A stretch of 64,000 nt of DNA. Origin: an uncultured Pelagibacteraceae bacterium (GTDB lineage Bacteria; Pseudomonadota; Alphaproteobacteria; Pelagibacterales; Pelagibacteraceae). A model generated the notes under the pieces. That model saw only the letters and a list, made by a program, of their open reading frames with translations. It was not told the origin of the DNA and did not search any database. Of this stretch, positions 41,592 through 49,238 are shown in pieces (position 1 is the first letter of the stretch; the number at the start of each line of letters is the position of its first letter). The stretch lies in contig CACGIZ010000002.1 of the NCBI GenBank assembly GCA_902573235.1, positions 111,715-175,714 of the forward strand. The letters run 5' to 3'. The translations under genes and the position numbers were made by a program.

Positions 41592-42536
41592 ATGAAAAAA
41601 AATTTACTTATAACAGGTGGTAGCGGTTATTTGGGAATTAATTTAGCAAATAAATTTAAGCAAAAATATAAGGTTTTTCTTGGATCAAGAAATCAAAAAA
41701 GAAATAGAGAGGCTTCAAATATTACAGGGTGCAAAGATATTCCGTTAGATGTTTCAAATATAAATTCTATAAGGGACGCAGTAAATTATTGTAACCCAGA
41801 AATAATTATACATGCCGCAGCAACAAAATTTGTAGATATTTCTGAGGAATTTCCTTTTGAATGTTCTGATGTTAACATTCTAGGTTCATCCAATTTAGCG
41901 AGAGTTGCTATCGAGAGAAAAGTAAAAACTGTAATTGGTATTTCAACTGATAAAGCTACACAACCTATAAAAAATTTTTATGGATTTAGCAAGGCAGCTA
42001 TGGAAAAATTATTTTTAAATGCAAACAATAACTCAATTACAAACTTTTTATGTGTAAGGTATGGAAATGTTGCTTGGTCCACTGGATCTGTATTACCAAT
42101 ATGGAAAGACATGCATAAAAAAAACAACACTATACTTACAACAGGCCCAAAGATGAGAAGGTTTTTTTTTACAATTGATGACGCAGTTGACCTTGTATCA
42201 TTTGCATTAAAAAATTCAAAAAAATTTTCTGGAAAAATTGTTTGTGCAGACATGAAATCATCTATGATCTTAGATGTTTTAAAAGTATGGATTAAAGAAT
42301 ATGGTGGCACCTATAAAGTTATAAAAGGAAGAAAAGGAGATAGATTAGATGAATATTTAATTGGTATGAATGAGATTAAATATACTTATATTAAGAGAGA
42401 AAAAAAAAAAATTTATTACATAATAGACTTCAATAAGAATTCAACTAAACCTTTAAAGAATATTATTTCTTCTCAAAACTCAAAAAAACTAAGTGAAAAA
42501 GAGTTGTTAAAATTATTAGAAATTGGAATGAATTAA
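41592..42536 (+). CDS. NAD-dependent nucleotide-sugar dehydratase/epimerase (CapD/PseB-like)
   Basis: A 314-aa extended SDR. The Rossmann loop LLITGGSGYLGINLA is at the very N-terminus, which fixes the start. IIHAAATKFVDISEEFPFECSDVNILGSSNLARVA and ISTDKATQPIKNFYGFSKAAMEKL (with the YxxxK active site as YGFSK) match UDP-N-acetylglucosamine 4,6-dehydratases and related 5-epimerases in surface-glycan pathways. RFFFTIDDAVDLV is also typical. The exact sugar is unknown. It leads a run of plus-strand glycan genes with small gaps. Confidence 0.82.
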   Translation: MKKNLLITGGSGYLGINLANKFKQKYKVFLGSRNQKRNREASNITGCKDIPLDVSNINSIRDAVNYCNPEIIIHAAATKFVDISEEFPFECSDVNILGSSNLARVAIERKVKTVIGISTDKATQPIKNFYGFSKAAMEKLFLNANNNSITNFLCVRYGNVAWSTGSVLPIWKDMHKKNNTILTTGPKMRRFFFTIDDAVDLVSFALKNSKKFSGKIVCADMKSSMILDVLKVWIKEYGGTYKVIKGRKGDRLDEYLIGMNEIKYTYIKREKKKIYYIIDFNKNSTKPLKNIISSQNSKKLSEKELLKLLEIGMN

Positions 42537-42541
42537 TTTTT

Positions 42542-43213
42542 ATGATTAATCATGCGATTATCTTAGCTGCAGGGAGAGGTATAAGATTAATGCCCAAAAC
42601 AAAAAAAATTCCTAAAGCAATGGTAAAAATTAAAAACCAAACTTTAATACTTAAGGGAATAAAAAAAATTCAAAAATATATTAAGAATATCCATATTACA
42701 GTTGGTTATAAGGGCAGTCTTTTAGCAAAACACGTTATAGAGAATAAAGTAAATTCTGTAATTAATACTGATAAGAAGGATAATGCTTGGTGGATTTTTA
42801 ATTTTCCATTCAAACATATTAATGAACCTGTGTTTGTTCTAACTTGTGATAATATAACAAATATTGATTTTAATTTAATAGAAAAAGATTATATAAAAAA
42901 AGGTAAACCAGAGTGTTTTTTGGTGCCAGTAAAACCGCTGAAAAAATTAGAGGGAGATTTTATTCACAGAAAGAAAAATATTGTTACTAAATTGTCAAGA
43001 AAAATTAAAAGTGATATTTATTGTTCAGGCATACAAATAATAAATCCATATAAGATTAATAAAATTGTAAAAAATACAACAAATTTTAATCAAGTTTGGG
43101 CAAAACTTATTGAAAAAAAAAAATTAAAAGTTTCTGATGTTTTGCCAAGAAATTGGTTTACTATTGATAATCCAAATCAACTTAAAACTTATTTAAAAAA
43201 AAATTTATATTAA
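42542..43213 (+). CDS. Sugar-phosphate nucleotidyltransferase
   Basis: A 223-aa protein with the nucleotidyltransferase loop IILAAGRGIRLMPKTKKIPKAM and the metal-binding Asp in VFVLTCDNITNID. It would activate a sugar phosphate (or similar) with an NTP for the neighbouring glycosyltransferases. The C-terminal part (WFTIDNPNQLKTYL) fits the family, but the base and sugar specificity cannot be read. It shares one base with the following gene (TAATG), indicating coupled translation. Confidence 0.82.
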   Translation: MINHAIILAAGRGIRLMPKTKKIPKAMVKIKNQTLILKGIKKIQKYIKNIHITVGYKGSLLAKHVIENKVNSVINTDKKDNAWWIFNFPFKHINEPVFVLTCDNITNIDFNLIEKDYIKKGKPECFLVPVKPLKKLEGDFIHRKKNIVTKLSRKIKSDIYCSGIQIINPYKINKIVKNTTNFNQVWAKLIEKKKLKVSDVLPRNWFTIDNPNQLKTYLKKNLY

Positions 43214-43881
43214 TGTTTGATTCAGTATTAGTTGCTGTATTCACTTACAATGAAGAAAATAAAATTTCTGAAGTTTTAGAAAAAATGTGTAAAAAGTTCA
43301 AAAATATTTTAGTTGTAGATAATAATTCCCAAGATAATACATTAAAAATGATATCAAATTATCCTGTTAAATGCATTCATCACAAATATAATTTGGGAAA
43401 ATCAAATTCAATGAAAACAGCTTTAGATTATGCTCGAATTAATAATTTTGAATATTTAGCTTTCATAGATGGCGATGGCCAACATAGTATTTCTGATTTA
43501 GAAAAAATTTGTAATAAAATTTTGGAAATTAAAAATGGATTAGTTATTGGGTTTAGAGAAGATTTAACTAATTTAAATTTAAAAAAAAGGATTGGTACAA
43601 AAATTTTAAATAAAATTTTTATGTTACTTTATAAAAAAAAGATTTCTGATATTCAATGTGGATTAAGAGTTTTTAATATAAGTGAAAAAAGTATCAAATG
43701 GGAGTCGTCAGGTCTTCAGCACTATTTTGCTGACGCAGAAATTACTTGTAATGCTATTAAAAATGGATGCCAAATAAGTCAAATTCCTATACAAACGATT
43801 ACAAGCGATAAGTTTAAGGGAATGAATATTTTACAAGGATTATATTTATTGATCATGATAATTGTTTGGAGGGTTTTTTAG
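43213..43881 (+). CDS. Glycosyltransferase family 2
   Basis: A 222-aa GT-A glycosyltransferase similar to dolichyl-phosphate-mannose synthase-type enzymes. VLVAVFTYNEENKISEVLEKM starts the fold, ILVVDNNSQDNTL holds the nucleotide-sugar Asp, AFIDGDGQHSISDLEKI contains the DxD-like metal site, and DIQCGLRVFNISEKS fits the acceptor region. It ends inside the start region of a DUF2304 gene; this pairing is common and suggests the small membrane protein anchors or assists it. Confidence 0.88.
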   Translation: MFDSVLVAVFTYNEENKISEVLEKMCKKFKNILVVDNNSQDNTLKMISNYPVKCIHHKYNLGKSNSMKTALDYARINNFEYLAFIDGDGQHSISDLEKICNKILEIKNGLVIGFREDLTNLNLKKRIGTKILNKIFMLLYKKKISDIQCGLRVFNISEKSIKWESSGLQHYFADAEITCNAIKNGCQISQIPIQTITSDKFKGMNILQGLYLLIMIIVWRVF

Positions 43882-44231
43882 TGATTATTAAAATTTTTCT
43901 CGCATCATTATCAATTATTTTTTCGTTACTCATGGCTTATATCACAATTATAAATTATAAAAAAAAGGTATTAAATAAGGTAGAATTTTTTATTTGGAAT
44001 CTAATATGGCTTGGAATAATTTTTTTGTCTGTAAGACCAAAATTTTTAGATGAATATTTTAATAAAAATTATAATGTAGATATTTTTTATATTATTACTA
44101 TTTTGAGTATTGTTTCTTTATTAATTTTTAGTTATTTTAATATGTTAAAAATAAAGATCATAGAAAAAAAAATCGACACTATTATCAGAGCAGAGTCTCT
44201 CAAAGAAGTTATAAAAAAAATTAAGGAATAA
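43881..44231 (+). CDS. DUF2304 family small membrane protein
   Basis: A 116-aa protein with about three hydrophobic helices and a lysine-rich coiled C-terminus. FFIWNLIWLGIIFLSVRPKFLDE is close to the DUF2304 pattern. The GTG at 43881 overlaps the preceding TAG and has GGAGGG about eight bases upstream, which is a strong ribosome site and decides this start over the TTG at 43866. The family's function is unknown, but it is usually found beside GT2 enzymes like the one upstream. Its stop abuts the convergent PIG-L gene with no gap. Confidence 0.8.
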   Translation: MIIKIFLASLSIIFSLLMAYITIINYKKKVLNKVEFFIWNLIWLGIIFLSVRPKFLDEYFNKNYNVDIFYIITILSIVSLLIFSYFNMLKIKIIEKKIDTIIRAESLKEVIKKIKE

Positions 44232-45005
44232 TTATTTTTTAAAAGAGTTAATTAAAAAAAATTTAGTTTTGCTTCTAAATTTCCTAAAATCACAAAATTT
44301 TCTTATTTCATATAAAAGTTTTTTTGTATGAGGTTTTTTAACAAATTTGTCTTTATTCAATCTTTCTAAATAGTTATATCCTCTGAATAAGTAGTGGAAA
44401 ATTATGAATGGATATAAACCAATCCAAGTTTTTAATTGGCTACTATAAATAAACAATAATTTTATATAGAATATTCTTCTTTTAAATTTAGCAAAAAATT
44501 TCTTTCCTTTTTTATTATCAATCTGATTAAAAACTTTAAAAAAAAGTAATTTAGTTTTATATGCATTATATTGCGAAAATTGAAAACTTTTTTCAATAAT
44601 TTTGAAATCAAAAGCAATTTTTCTTCCGATCAAATTACACGCATCATGATCTTCATGTCCTCCTTCCCACGAATGTGTTATAATTGAACTCGGCTGACCA
44701 ATTTTTTTAATTATCTCGTAAATTTTTTTATTGACTTTAACTAAATTAAGATAAAGAGAATAATGATCTATGCCAAGCTCTCTACCAATAAAAAAAATTT
44801 TTTCTTTTTTAAGACCTAATTTTTTTAATGTTTTTACACTTTCTTTATCTCTGATAGATAATCTATTTCTTTTTGAGATATTATTACCACCACTAGTTAA
44901 ATAGAAAACATATGTATTATTTGCAGAAATGTCTTGATCTAATTTTATAAAACATCCAAATTCATCATCTTGATGAGATAAAAGATAAAAAATATTTTTT
45001 TTCAT
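44232..45005 (-). CDS. PIG-L family deacetylase
   Basis: A 257-aa protein. SHQDDEFGC (His-x-Asp-Asp, zinc and catalytic residues) near the N-terminus and EGGHEDHDAC (distal His) match the PIG-L/LmbE fold, which removes N-acetyl groups from amino sugars. The C-terminal ~120 residues are basic and unassigned. It directly abuts the acetyltransferase-like gene upstream on the same strand. With sugar genes around it, a role in modifying an N-acetylated surface sugar is likely but not proven. Confidence 0.85.
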   Translation of the reverse strand: MKKNIFYLLSHQDDEFGCFIKLDQDISANNTYVFYLTSGGNNISKRNRLSIRDKESVKTLKKLGLKKEKIFFIGRELGIDHYSLYLNLVKVNKKIYEIIKKIGQPSSIITHSWEGGHEDHDACNLIGRKIAFDFKIIEKSFQFSQYNAYKTKLLFFKVFNQIDNKKGKKFFAKFKRRIFYIKLLFIYSSQLKTWIGLYPFIIFHYLFRGYNYLERLNKDKFVKKPHTKKLLYEIRKFCDFRKFRSKTKFFLINSFKK

Positions 45006-45845
45006 TTAAAAAGCATCAAAATCTAAAAAAGTAAAAAATATTTTATTTGAGTCTAAAATATAATTTGATTTAAAAAATTTATATACAAAATTTAACGGTG
45101 ATGGTTTAAGAGACTCAGGCAAATTATATAAAAAAGATGTCTTTTTAAAATCCTTTATCAATCCCAAATAAACTATTGGTTTAAGAGATTTTTTTTGTGA
45201 AAAGTTTTTGTCAATATTTTTCTCATAAAAAATCAATGGAGAATAAGCATTTATGAATGGAAAATTAGTTTTGCTATAAACTGATTGATTATTACTGTCT
45301 AAATTAAGATAAGTTTTATACATTGGATTTTGAATTCTCCATTCTAATTTTTTTTTACTCCAAAAAGTATAAAAATTATAATTAGATTTATTAATTTTTT
45401 TGGTTTCGAATTTTCCAAAACCTATGTAAACGTCCAAGGGTTTTAGTTTATTTAATTTAATAGACCTTTGCCAAAAAGGTGTCGCAGATTTATTTGCAAT
45501 ACCAATTATGCCATCAAAATTCAATTCCCTTGCTATTTGTTCAAATTGTACTAACATTTTACTAAAAAGCCACTTACCCTGATATTTAGGATCAACGCAT
45601 ACATTTACTGAAATAAGAAATTTAACTTTATTTTGATTAAAAATAAACTCATGTGGTATTCCACCTACCTGCCCGATAAGCTTCATGTTTTCATAACAAT
45701 CGATTCCCACAAAATTACCCTGAGGATTATTAACATAAAGCCATTTAAAGTAATCGCGTGTTTTTGTGAAATTTTTAAATGATCTATTGTATAGATTTAA
45801 ATATTCATCTAATTTATCAAGATTAGTTTTTTTAAATTCTATCAC
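45006..45845 (-). CDS. GNAT-family N-acetyltransferase
   Basis: A 279-aa protein with a GNAT fold in its first ~150 residues. LISVNVCVDPKYQGKWLFSKMLVQFEQIAREL contains the acetyl-CoA-binding pattern after the central strand, followed by GIIGIANKSATPFWQRSIKL. The second half is poorly conserved. Together with the adjacent PIG-L deacetylase it would allow replacement of one acyl group on a sugar amine by another; that coupling is inference. Confidence 0.78.
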   Translation of the reverse strand: MIEFKKTNLDKLDEYLNLYNRSFKNFTKTRDYFKWLYVNNPQGNFVGIDCYENMKLIGQVGGIPHEFIFNQNKVKFLISVNVCVDPKYQGKWLFSKMLVQFEQIARELNFDGIIGIANKSATPFWQRSIKLNKLKPLDVYIGFGKFETKKINKSNYNFYTFWSKKKLEWRIQNPMYKTYLNLDSNNQSVYSKTNFPFINAYSPLIFYEKNIDKNFSQKKSLKPIVYLGLIKDFKKTSFLYNLPESLKPSPLNFVYKFFKSNYILDSNKIFFTFLDFDAF

Positions 45846-45932
45846 TTTTTAATAAACTTAAATTATTTTTCTTTGATATATACATGTTTGCTATATTATT
45901 AAAAAGTAATATAAATATCATACATATCTACA

Positions 45933-46009
45933 GGGCCTGTAGCTCAGTTGGTTAGAGCAGTACACTCATAATGTATTGGTCCCAGGTTCGAGTCCTGGCG
46001 GGCCCACCA
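45933..46009 (+). tRNA. tRNA with CAT anticodon (Met elongator or Ile2)
   Basis: A 77-base cloverleaf with encoded CCA. The acceptor GGGCCTG pairs with CGGGCCC (one G-T), the anticodon arm has loop CTCATAA with anticodon CAT, and the T loop TTCGAGT is canonical. The D loop has GG. It is not the initiator because the acceptor stem has a normal first pair. The GTAGCTCAGTTGGTTAGAGC and TTGGTC segments fit either elongator Met or lysidine-type Ile; sequence alone does not settle it. Confidence 0.93.
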
Positions 46010-46017
46010 AAAAATGA

Positions 46018-46608
46018 TTACTCTTTAGAGAATTCTTTCAAAGTCTTAAATAAAACTTCTATGTTGCCCTCATTAGAATTCAAAATAGACTGAAATTCTT
46101 CTTTTTGAGTTCTGGCCAAACTAAGTCCTTCTATAATTAAATCTCTAATTAAAGGGTTATCAGGATTTTTTGTATATATTCTCCAATCAATTTTTATTTC
46201 TGGTCTTTCATTGGTTCCTTTTAATAAACTATTGACAATTGTGTATTTTTCACTCAAAACATTCTTTCCTTCGACACTTATTTCTGGATTAGTATACTCG
46301 GCCAATCTACTAGAGAAACTTTTTAAAAAATATTCTTCGAATAACTCTGCATATTTCTTTTTTTGTTCATCGTTTAAATTTTTTCTTGCTGATCCAAGGG
46401 TGTAAAAACCAATACCTTTTATATCTACAGTTTCCTTTGCAATTAATTTAAGTTCAGATATTTTTTTCTCTAAAGACATTTCACTAGATAGGACACTTGA
46501 TGCCTTATTTACAGTAGATTGAACGAAAATATCTGGCTGTATGGAGTATGATTTTGTAAAACCTAATAAACTTAATAGTAAAATAAAAATTGTATATTTT
46601 ATTTTCAT
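46018..46608 (-). CDS. mlaC: MlaC/Ttg2D-like phospholipid-binding protein
   Basis: A 196-aa periplasmic protein with a signal peptide (residues ~1-21, FTKSYS). Family sequence follows: KISELKLIAKETVDIKGIGFYTLGSARKNLNDEQKKKYAELFEEYFLKSFSSRL and IKIDWRIYTK, then LIIEGLSLARTQKEEFQSIL. MlaC carries phospholipids between the outer-membrane MlaA complex and the inner-membrane MlaFEDB. It follows mlaA by 17 bp; no MlaFEDB gene is in the window. Confidence 0.9.
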   Translation of the reverse strand: MKIKYTIFILLLSLLGFTKSYSIQPDIFVQSTVNKASSVLSSEMSLEKKISELKLIAKETVDIKGIGFYTLGSARKNLNDEQKKKYAELFEEYFLKSFSSRLAEYTNPEISVEGKNVLSEKYTIVNSLLKGTNERPEIKIDWRIYTKNPDNPLIRDLIIEGLSLARTQKEEFQSILNSNEGNIEVLFKTLKEFSKE

Positions 46609-46625
46609 AAGAATTGATAACTACT

Positions 46626-47414
46626 TTATTTGCTGTCTATCTCTTCCCAATCACTATCATCTTGAGTATTAACTATTTTTTCTGAATTTAAAATTTTTTG
46701 TTGTCTATCTTGTAGATATAGACTTTTCACTGACGCATAAAAATCTATTGAATTTTTTTGAAGATTTTCTATTGAGTCATAATTTTTTGCTCTAAAATTA
46801 ATTCCTCCAGTAACTTTTGATGAATAATAATCAATATCTCTAAAATAATGAGTATCATTTTTGACAGTTACATTATACCACGCATCACCACCCAAAAAAT
46901 TTGTTGCCGATGCAACTGTATCTCTTGCTGTACTTGGTCCTAAAACTGGCAAAACTATATAACAACCTGGACCAACTCCAGCCTTAGCTAGTGACTGTCC
47001 ATAATCTTCCTTAACATATTCAGACATGCCTAAATGTTGAGCAACATCAACAAGACCTAATATGCCAACAGTTGAATTAATTAAAAATCTTCCTGTATTT
47101 AATCCAGCCAACATAAAATCACCTTGCAGCAAGTTATTTGGAATAGTTACTAGATTTGATAAGTTATCTAAAGAGTTGCTTACACCACTTTTGACTGGTG
47201 ACGGTAATTTTCTATAAACACTTGCAACAGGTTTAAATATAACTCCATCTAAAACTTGATTAAAAGCGAAAGTAGCTCTATTTAATCCCTCAAAACAATC
47301 TTTTACCTCTGATGGTTCATTTTTTTTCAAAAGTAACTCACCATCAGATGATGCACTAACATTTACAGTTAACGCAAGGGTTGTAATTAAAATTATTGCA
47401 ACTTTTTTTATCAT
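46626..47414 (-). CDS. mlaA: MlaA/VacJ-family phospholipid-transport protein
   Basis: A 262-aa protein of the VacJ family: CFEGLNRATFAFNQVLDGVIFKPVASVYRKLPSPVKSGVSNSLDNL, GRFLINSTVGILGLVDVAQHLGM, EDYGQSLAKAGVGPGCYIVLPVLGPSTARDTV are all characteristic. MlaA removes mislocalised phospholipid from the outer leaflet of the outer membrane. The N-terminal signal (about residues 1-21, ending NVSASS) has no lipobox cysteine, so it is probably not a lipoprotein like the E. coli protein. It is divergent from ampD across 52 bp. Confidence 0.92.
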   Translation of the reverse strand: MIKKVAIILITTLALTVNVSASSDGELLLKKNEPSEVKDCFEGLNRATFAFNQVLDGVIFKPVASVYRKLPSPVKSGVSNSLDNLSNLVTIPNNLLQGDFMLAGLNTGRFLINSTVGILGLVDVAQHLGMSEYVKEDYGQSLAKAGVGPGCYIVLPVLGPSTARDTVASATNFLGGDAWYNVTVKNDTHYFRDIDYYSSKVTGGINFRAKNYDSIENLQKNSIDFYASVKSLYLQDRQQKILNSEKIVNTQDDSDWEEIDSK

Positions 47415-47466
47415 TGTTGTCCTTATATTATATTAAAATCTTAAGTAAATTAACTATTTAATTATA

Positions 47467-48213
47467 ATGAGCTTAAAAATGGGCCTAAATTTGACCAGAA
47501 AATACTCGATTAATTTTAGTTCACCAAAAAGGTCAAAAAAACAAATTAAATTTTTGATTATTCATTATACAGGCATGATAAAAGAGGCTGAGGCAATTAA
47601 AAGATTGTGTGATCCTAAGGCAAAAGTAAGCTCTCATTATTTTATTAATAGCAAAGGAAATATTTTAAATTTAGTACCGGACCTCTATGAAGCTTGGCAT
47701 GCTGGAGTCTCAAGTTGGAAAAATTATAAATCATTGAATAAATATTCTATTGGGATAGAAATTCATAATCCTGGACATGAACATGGTTATAAAAAATTTT
47801 CCAAAAAACAAATTTTTCCACTTATAAAATTGTTAAAGTATCTAAAGAAAAGATATAATATTAAAAATAATAATATTTTAGGACATTCTGACATATCCCC
47901 TAATCGTAAAAAAGATCCTGGTGAAAATTTTCCATGGCATTATTTGGCAAAAAAAAATTTATCTATTTGGCCCAAGTTAAATGAAAAAAAAATCAAGTCA
48001 TTTCGGAATATAAGTCTCAGAGATAACGAAAAGAAAATTTTTTTTAATAATTTGTATAGTATTGGTTATTCGAAAGTAATTCGACCAAAAAAAAAATTTG
48101 AATATATAAATTTGATAAAAGCTTTTCAAAGAAAGTTCAGACAAGACTTGGTTAACGGAAAAGTTGATAAAGAGTGTTATTTAATAAGCAAATCCATACA
48201 AAATAAAAAATAA
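47467..48213 (+). CDS. N-acetylmuramoyl-L-alanine amidase (AmpD-like)
   Basis: A 248-aa amidase_2 protein without a signal peptide. Zinc ligands are in FLIIHYTG and NILGHSDISPNRKKDPGENFPW (His and Asp). SSHYFINSKGNILNLVPD and WHAGVSSWKNYKSLNKYSIGIEIHNPG are diagnostic of AmpD. A C-terminal ~60-residue region may be a peptidoglycan-binding-like domain (FEYINLIKAFQRKFR). It probably recycles cytoplasmic anhydro-muropeptides, supporting the wall-synthesis cluster downstream. The start could be the ATG at 47467 or one a few codons later. Confidence 0.9.
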   Translation: MSLKMGLNLTRKYSINFSSPKRSKKQIKFLIIHYTGMIKEAEAIKRLCDPKAKVSSHYFINSKGNILNLVPDLYEAWHAGVSSWKNYKSLNKYSIGIEIHNPGHEHGYKKFSKKQIFPLIKLLKYLKKRYNIKNNNILGHSDISPNRKKDPGENFPWHYLAKKNLSIWPKLNEKKIKSFRNISLRDNEKKIFFNNLYSIGYSKVIRPKKKFEYINLIKAFQRKFRQDLVNGKVDKECYLISKSIQNKK

Positions 48214-48239
48214 TTAACCTTGAAATTTTCTAATTAAAT

Positions 48240-48245
48240 TATAAA
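48240..48245 (+). promoter_or_regulatory. Probable -10 element of rnpB
   Basis: TATAAA at 48240-48245 lies about seven bases before the expected 5' end of RNase P RNA. The upstream TTGAAA (48220-48225) is only 14 bases away, so the -35 match is poor. Confidence 0.35.
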
Positions 48246-48253
48246 TTCAACCT

Positions 48254-48610
48254 GCCAGATGAACGACTTATCGCTTTTATATTAAATAAAAGAGGAAAGT
48301 CCGGACTCTACAAGGACACAGTGCCAGGTAATACCTGGCGGGGGCGACCCTAGGGATAGTGCCACAGAAAATAAACCGCCATAACATGGCAAGGGTGAAA
48401 AGGTGTGGTAAGAGCACACCGGTTCTATTGGTAACAATGAACGCTGGAAAACCCCACTGGGAGCAAGACTAAGTAGAGATGACACTGTTTTAGAACTAAA
48501 AGCCGTCTTTGGCTAGTCATCAGGGTTAGTCGCTTGAGCTTAAGAGTGATCTTAAGCCTAGACAAATGATAAGTTTAAATGACAGAACCCGGCTTATAGT
48601 TCATCTGGCT
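48254..48610 (+). ncRNA. rnpB: RNase P RNA (M1, type A)
   Basis: The catalytic RNA that matures tRNA 5' ends. GAGGAAAGTCCGGAC (48292-48306) and ACAGAACCCGGCTTATAG (48582-48599) are the conserved P4/J regions, with ACAGAAA (48364-48370) between. The outer P1 helix GCCAGATGA (48254-48262) pairs with TCATCTGGC (48602-48610). The length (~357 nt) is usual. A T-rich run (CTTATTTTTTC) follows P1 and may help termination. It fills most of the gap between ampD and mraZ; a 67-codon antisense frame inside it is not a gene. Confidence 0.97.
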
Positions 48611-48649
48611 TATTTTTTCTCATTTGATTAAGCAAAAGTTCACGTTTTG

Positions 48650-48705
48650 ATTCACATTTTGAGTTAATTAATATTGATTCAATCTTAAATAGAAAGTGTT
48701 GACTC
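48650..48705. promoter_or_regulatory. Three GANTC methylation sites ahead of the mraZ promoter
   Basis: GATTC (48650-48654), GATTC (48676-48680) and GACTC (48701-48705) are spaced 26 and 25 bases apart. The last overlaps the predicted -35 of mraZ. They are CcrM-type sites, so methylation state could affect transcription of the whole division cluster. Confidence 0.6.
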
Positions 48706-48727
48706 TATTTAAAAAAACCCATAATAT
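48699..48727 (+). promoter_or_regulatory. Predicted sigma-70 promoter of mraZ and the dcw cluster
   Basis: TTGACT (48699-48704), a 17-base spacer and TATAAT-like TAATAT (48722-48727) form a strong match, with transcription start expected near 48734 and a ~37-base leader to the mraZ ATG at 48771. Downstream genes to ddl are all on this strand with tiny gaps, so this promoter may drive the cluster. Confidence 0.7.
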
Positions 48728-48741
48728 CCCATATGTTCCCA
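48718..48741 (-). promoter_or_regulatory. MraZ operator: three TGGG boxes at 10-bp spacing
   Basis: On the minus strand TGGG occurs at 48718-48721, 48728-48731 and 48738-48741, exactly 10 bp apart. MraZ is known to bind arrays of TGGG-type repeats about 10 bp apart at mraZ promoters. The boxes overlap the -10 and initial transcribed bases, which fits autorepression. Confidence 0.75.
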
Positions 48742-48770
48742 ATTATTGGGAATAAAGGAATTTATGGTTT

Positions 48771-49226
48771 ATGTTTTTATCAACCTACGAAAACAAATTG
48801 GACAAAAAAGGAAGGGTATCAGTGCCTGCAAGTTTTAGGTCTTATTTATCAAATCTTGGATATAATGGTGTAATTTGTTATCCTTCATTCAATAATCATT
48901 CAATAGAAGCATGGCCACAAGATAGAATAGAAAAAATTTCTAACACAATTGATTCTTTAAACCCTTTTGAGGAAAAAAGAGATTTTTTTGCAACATCAAT
49001 ATTATCTGAAAGTATAAATTTACAATTTGATAGTGAGGGTAGAATTTCCCTTACATCAAGATTATTAAAACATGCAAAAATAAAAAACAGCATGATGTTT
49101 GTTGGTCAGGGTAAGACATTCCAAATATGGGAACCAGCAATATTTGAAAAATTTAAGGTTAATGCAAGAAAAAAAGCAAATTTAAATCGTGCAGGTCTTA
49201 AATGGGAGCATCAATTAAATAAATAA
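48771..49226 (+). CDS. mraZ: Transcriptional regulator MraZ
   Basis: DNA-binding regulator of the dcw cluster; the 151-aa protein has two AbrB-like SpoVT domains with the typical repeats (YENKLDKKGRVSVPASFRSYL and LQFDSEGRISLTSRLLKHA). It represses its own operon in E. coli. It lies behind a promoter with three MraZ boxes. The ATG at 48771 is 12 bases before the ftsZ gene's ribosome site after its stop. The length is normal. Confidence 0.96.
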   Translation: MFLSTYENKLDKKGRVSVPASFRSYLSNLGYNGVICYPSFNNHSIEAWPQDRIEKISNTIDSLNPFEEKRDFFATSILSESINLQFDSEGRISLTSRLLKHAKIKNSMMFVGQGKTFQIWEPAIFEKFKVNARKKANLNRAGLKWEHQLNK

Positions 49227-49238
49227 CGGGGGATAAAA

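Noticed and set aside
40269..46009. Shared GGCCCACCA at the ends of tRNA-Val and the CAT tRNA as island attachment sites
   Set aside because: The nine bases are the ordinary acceptor-CCA end of both tRNAs; no integrase or longer direct repeat was found.
48282..48485. 67-codon open frame on the minus strand
   Set aside because: It lies wholly within RNase P RNA, which explains the sequence.
48625..48679. Three TTGATT repeats upstream of mraZ as a separate operator
   Set aside because: Spacing is irregular and two of them simply contain the GANTC sites; short A/T-rich words recur by chance here.
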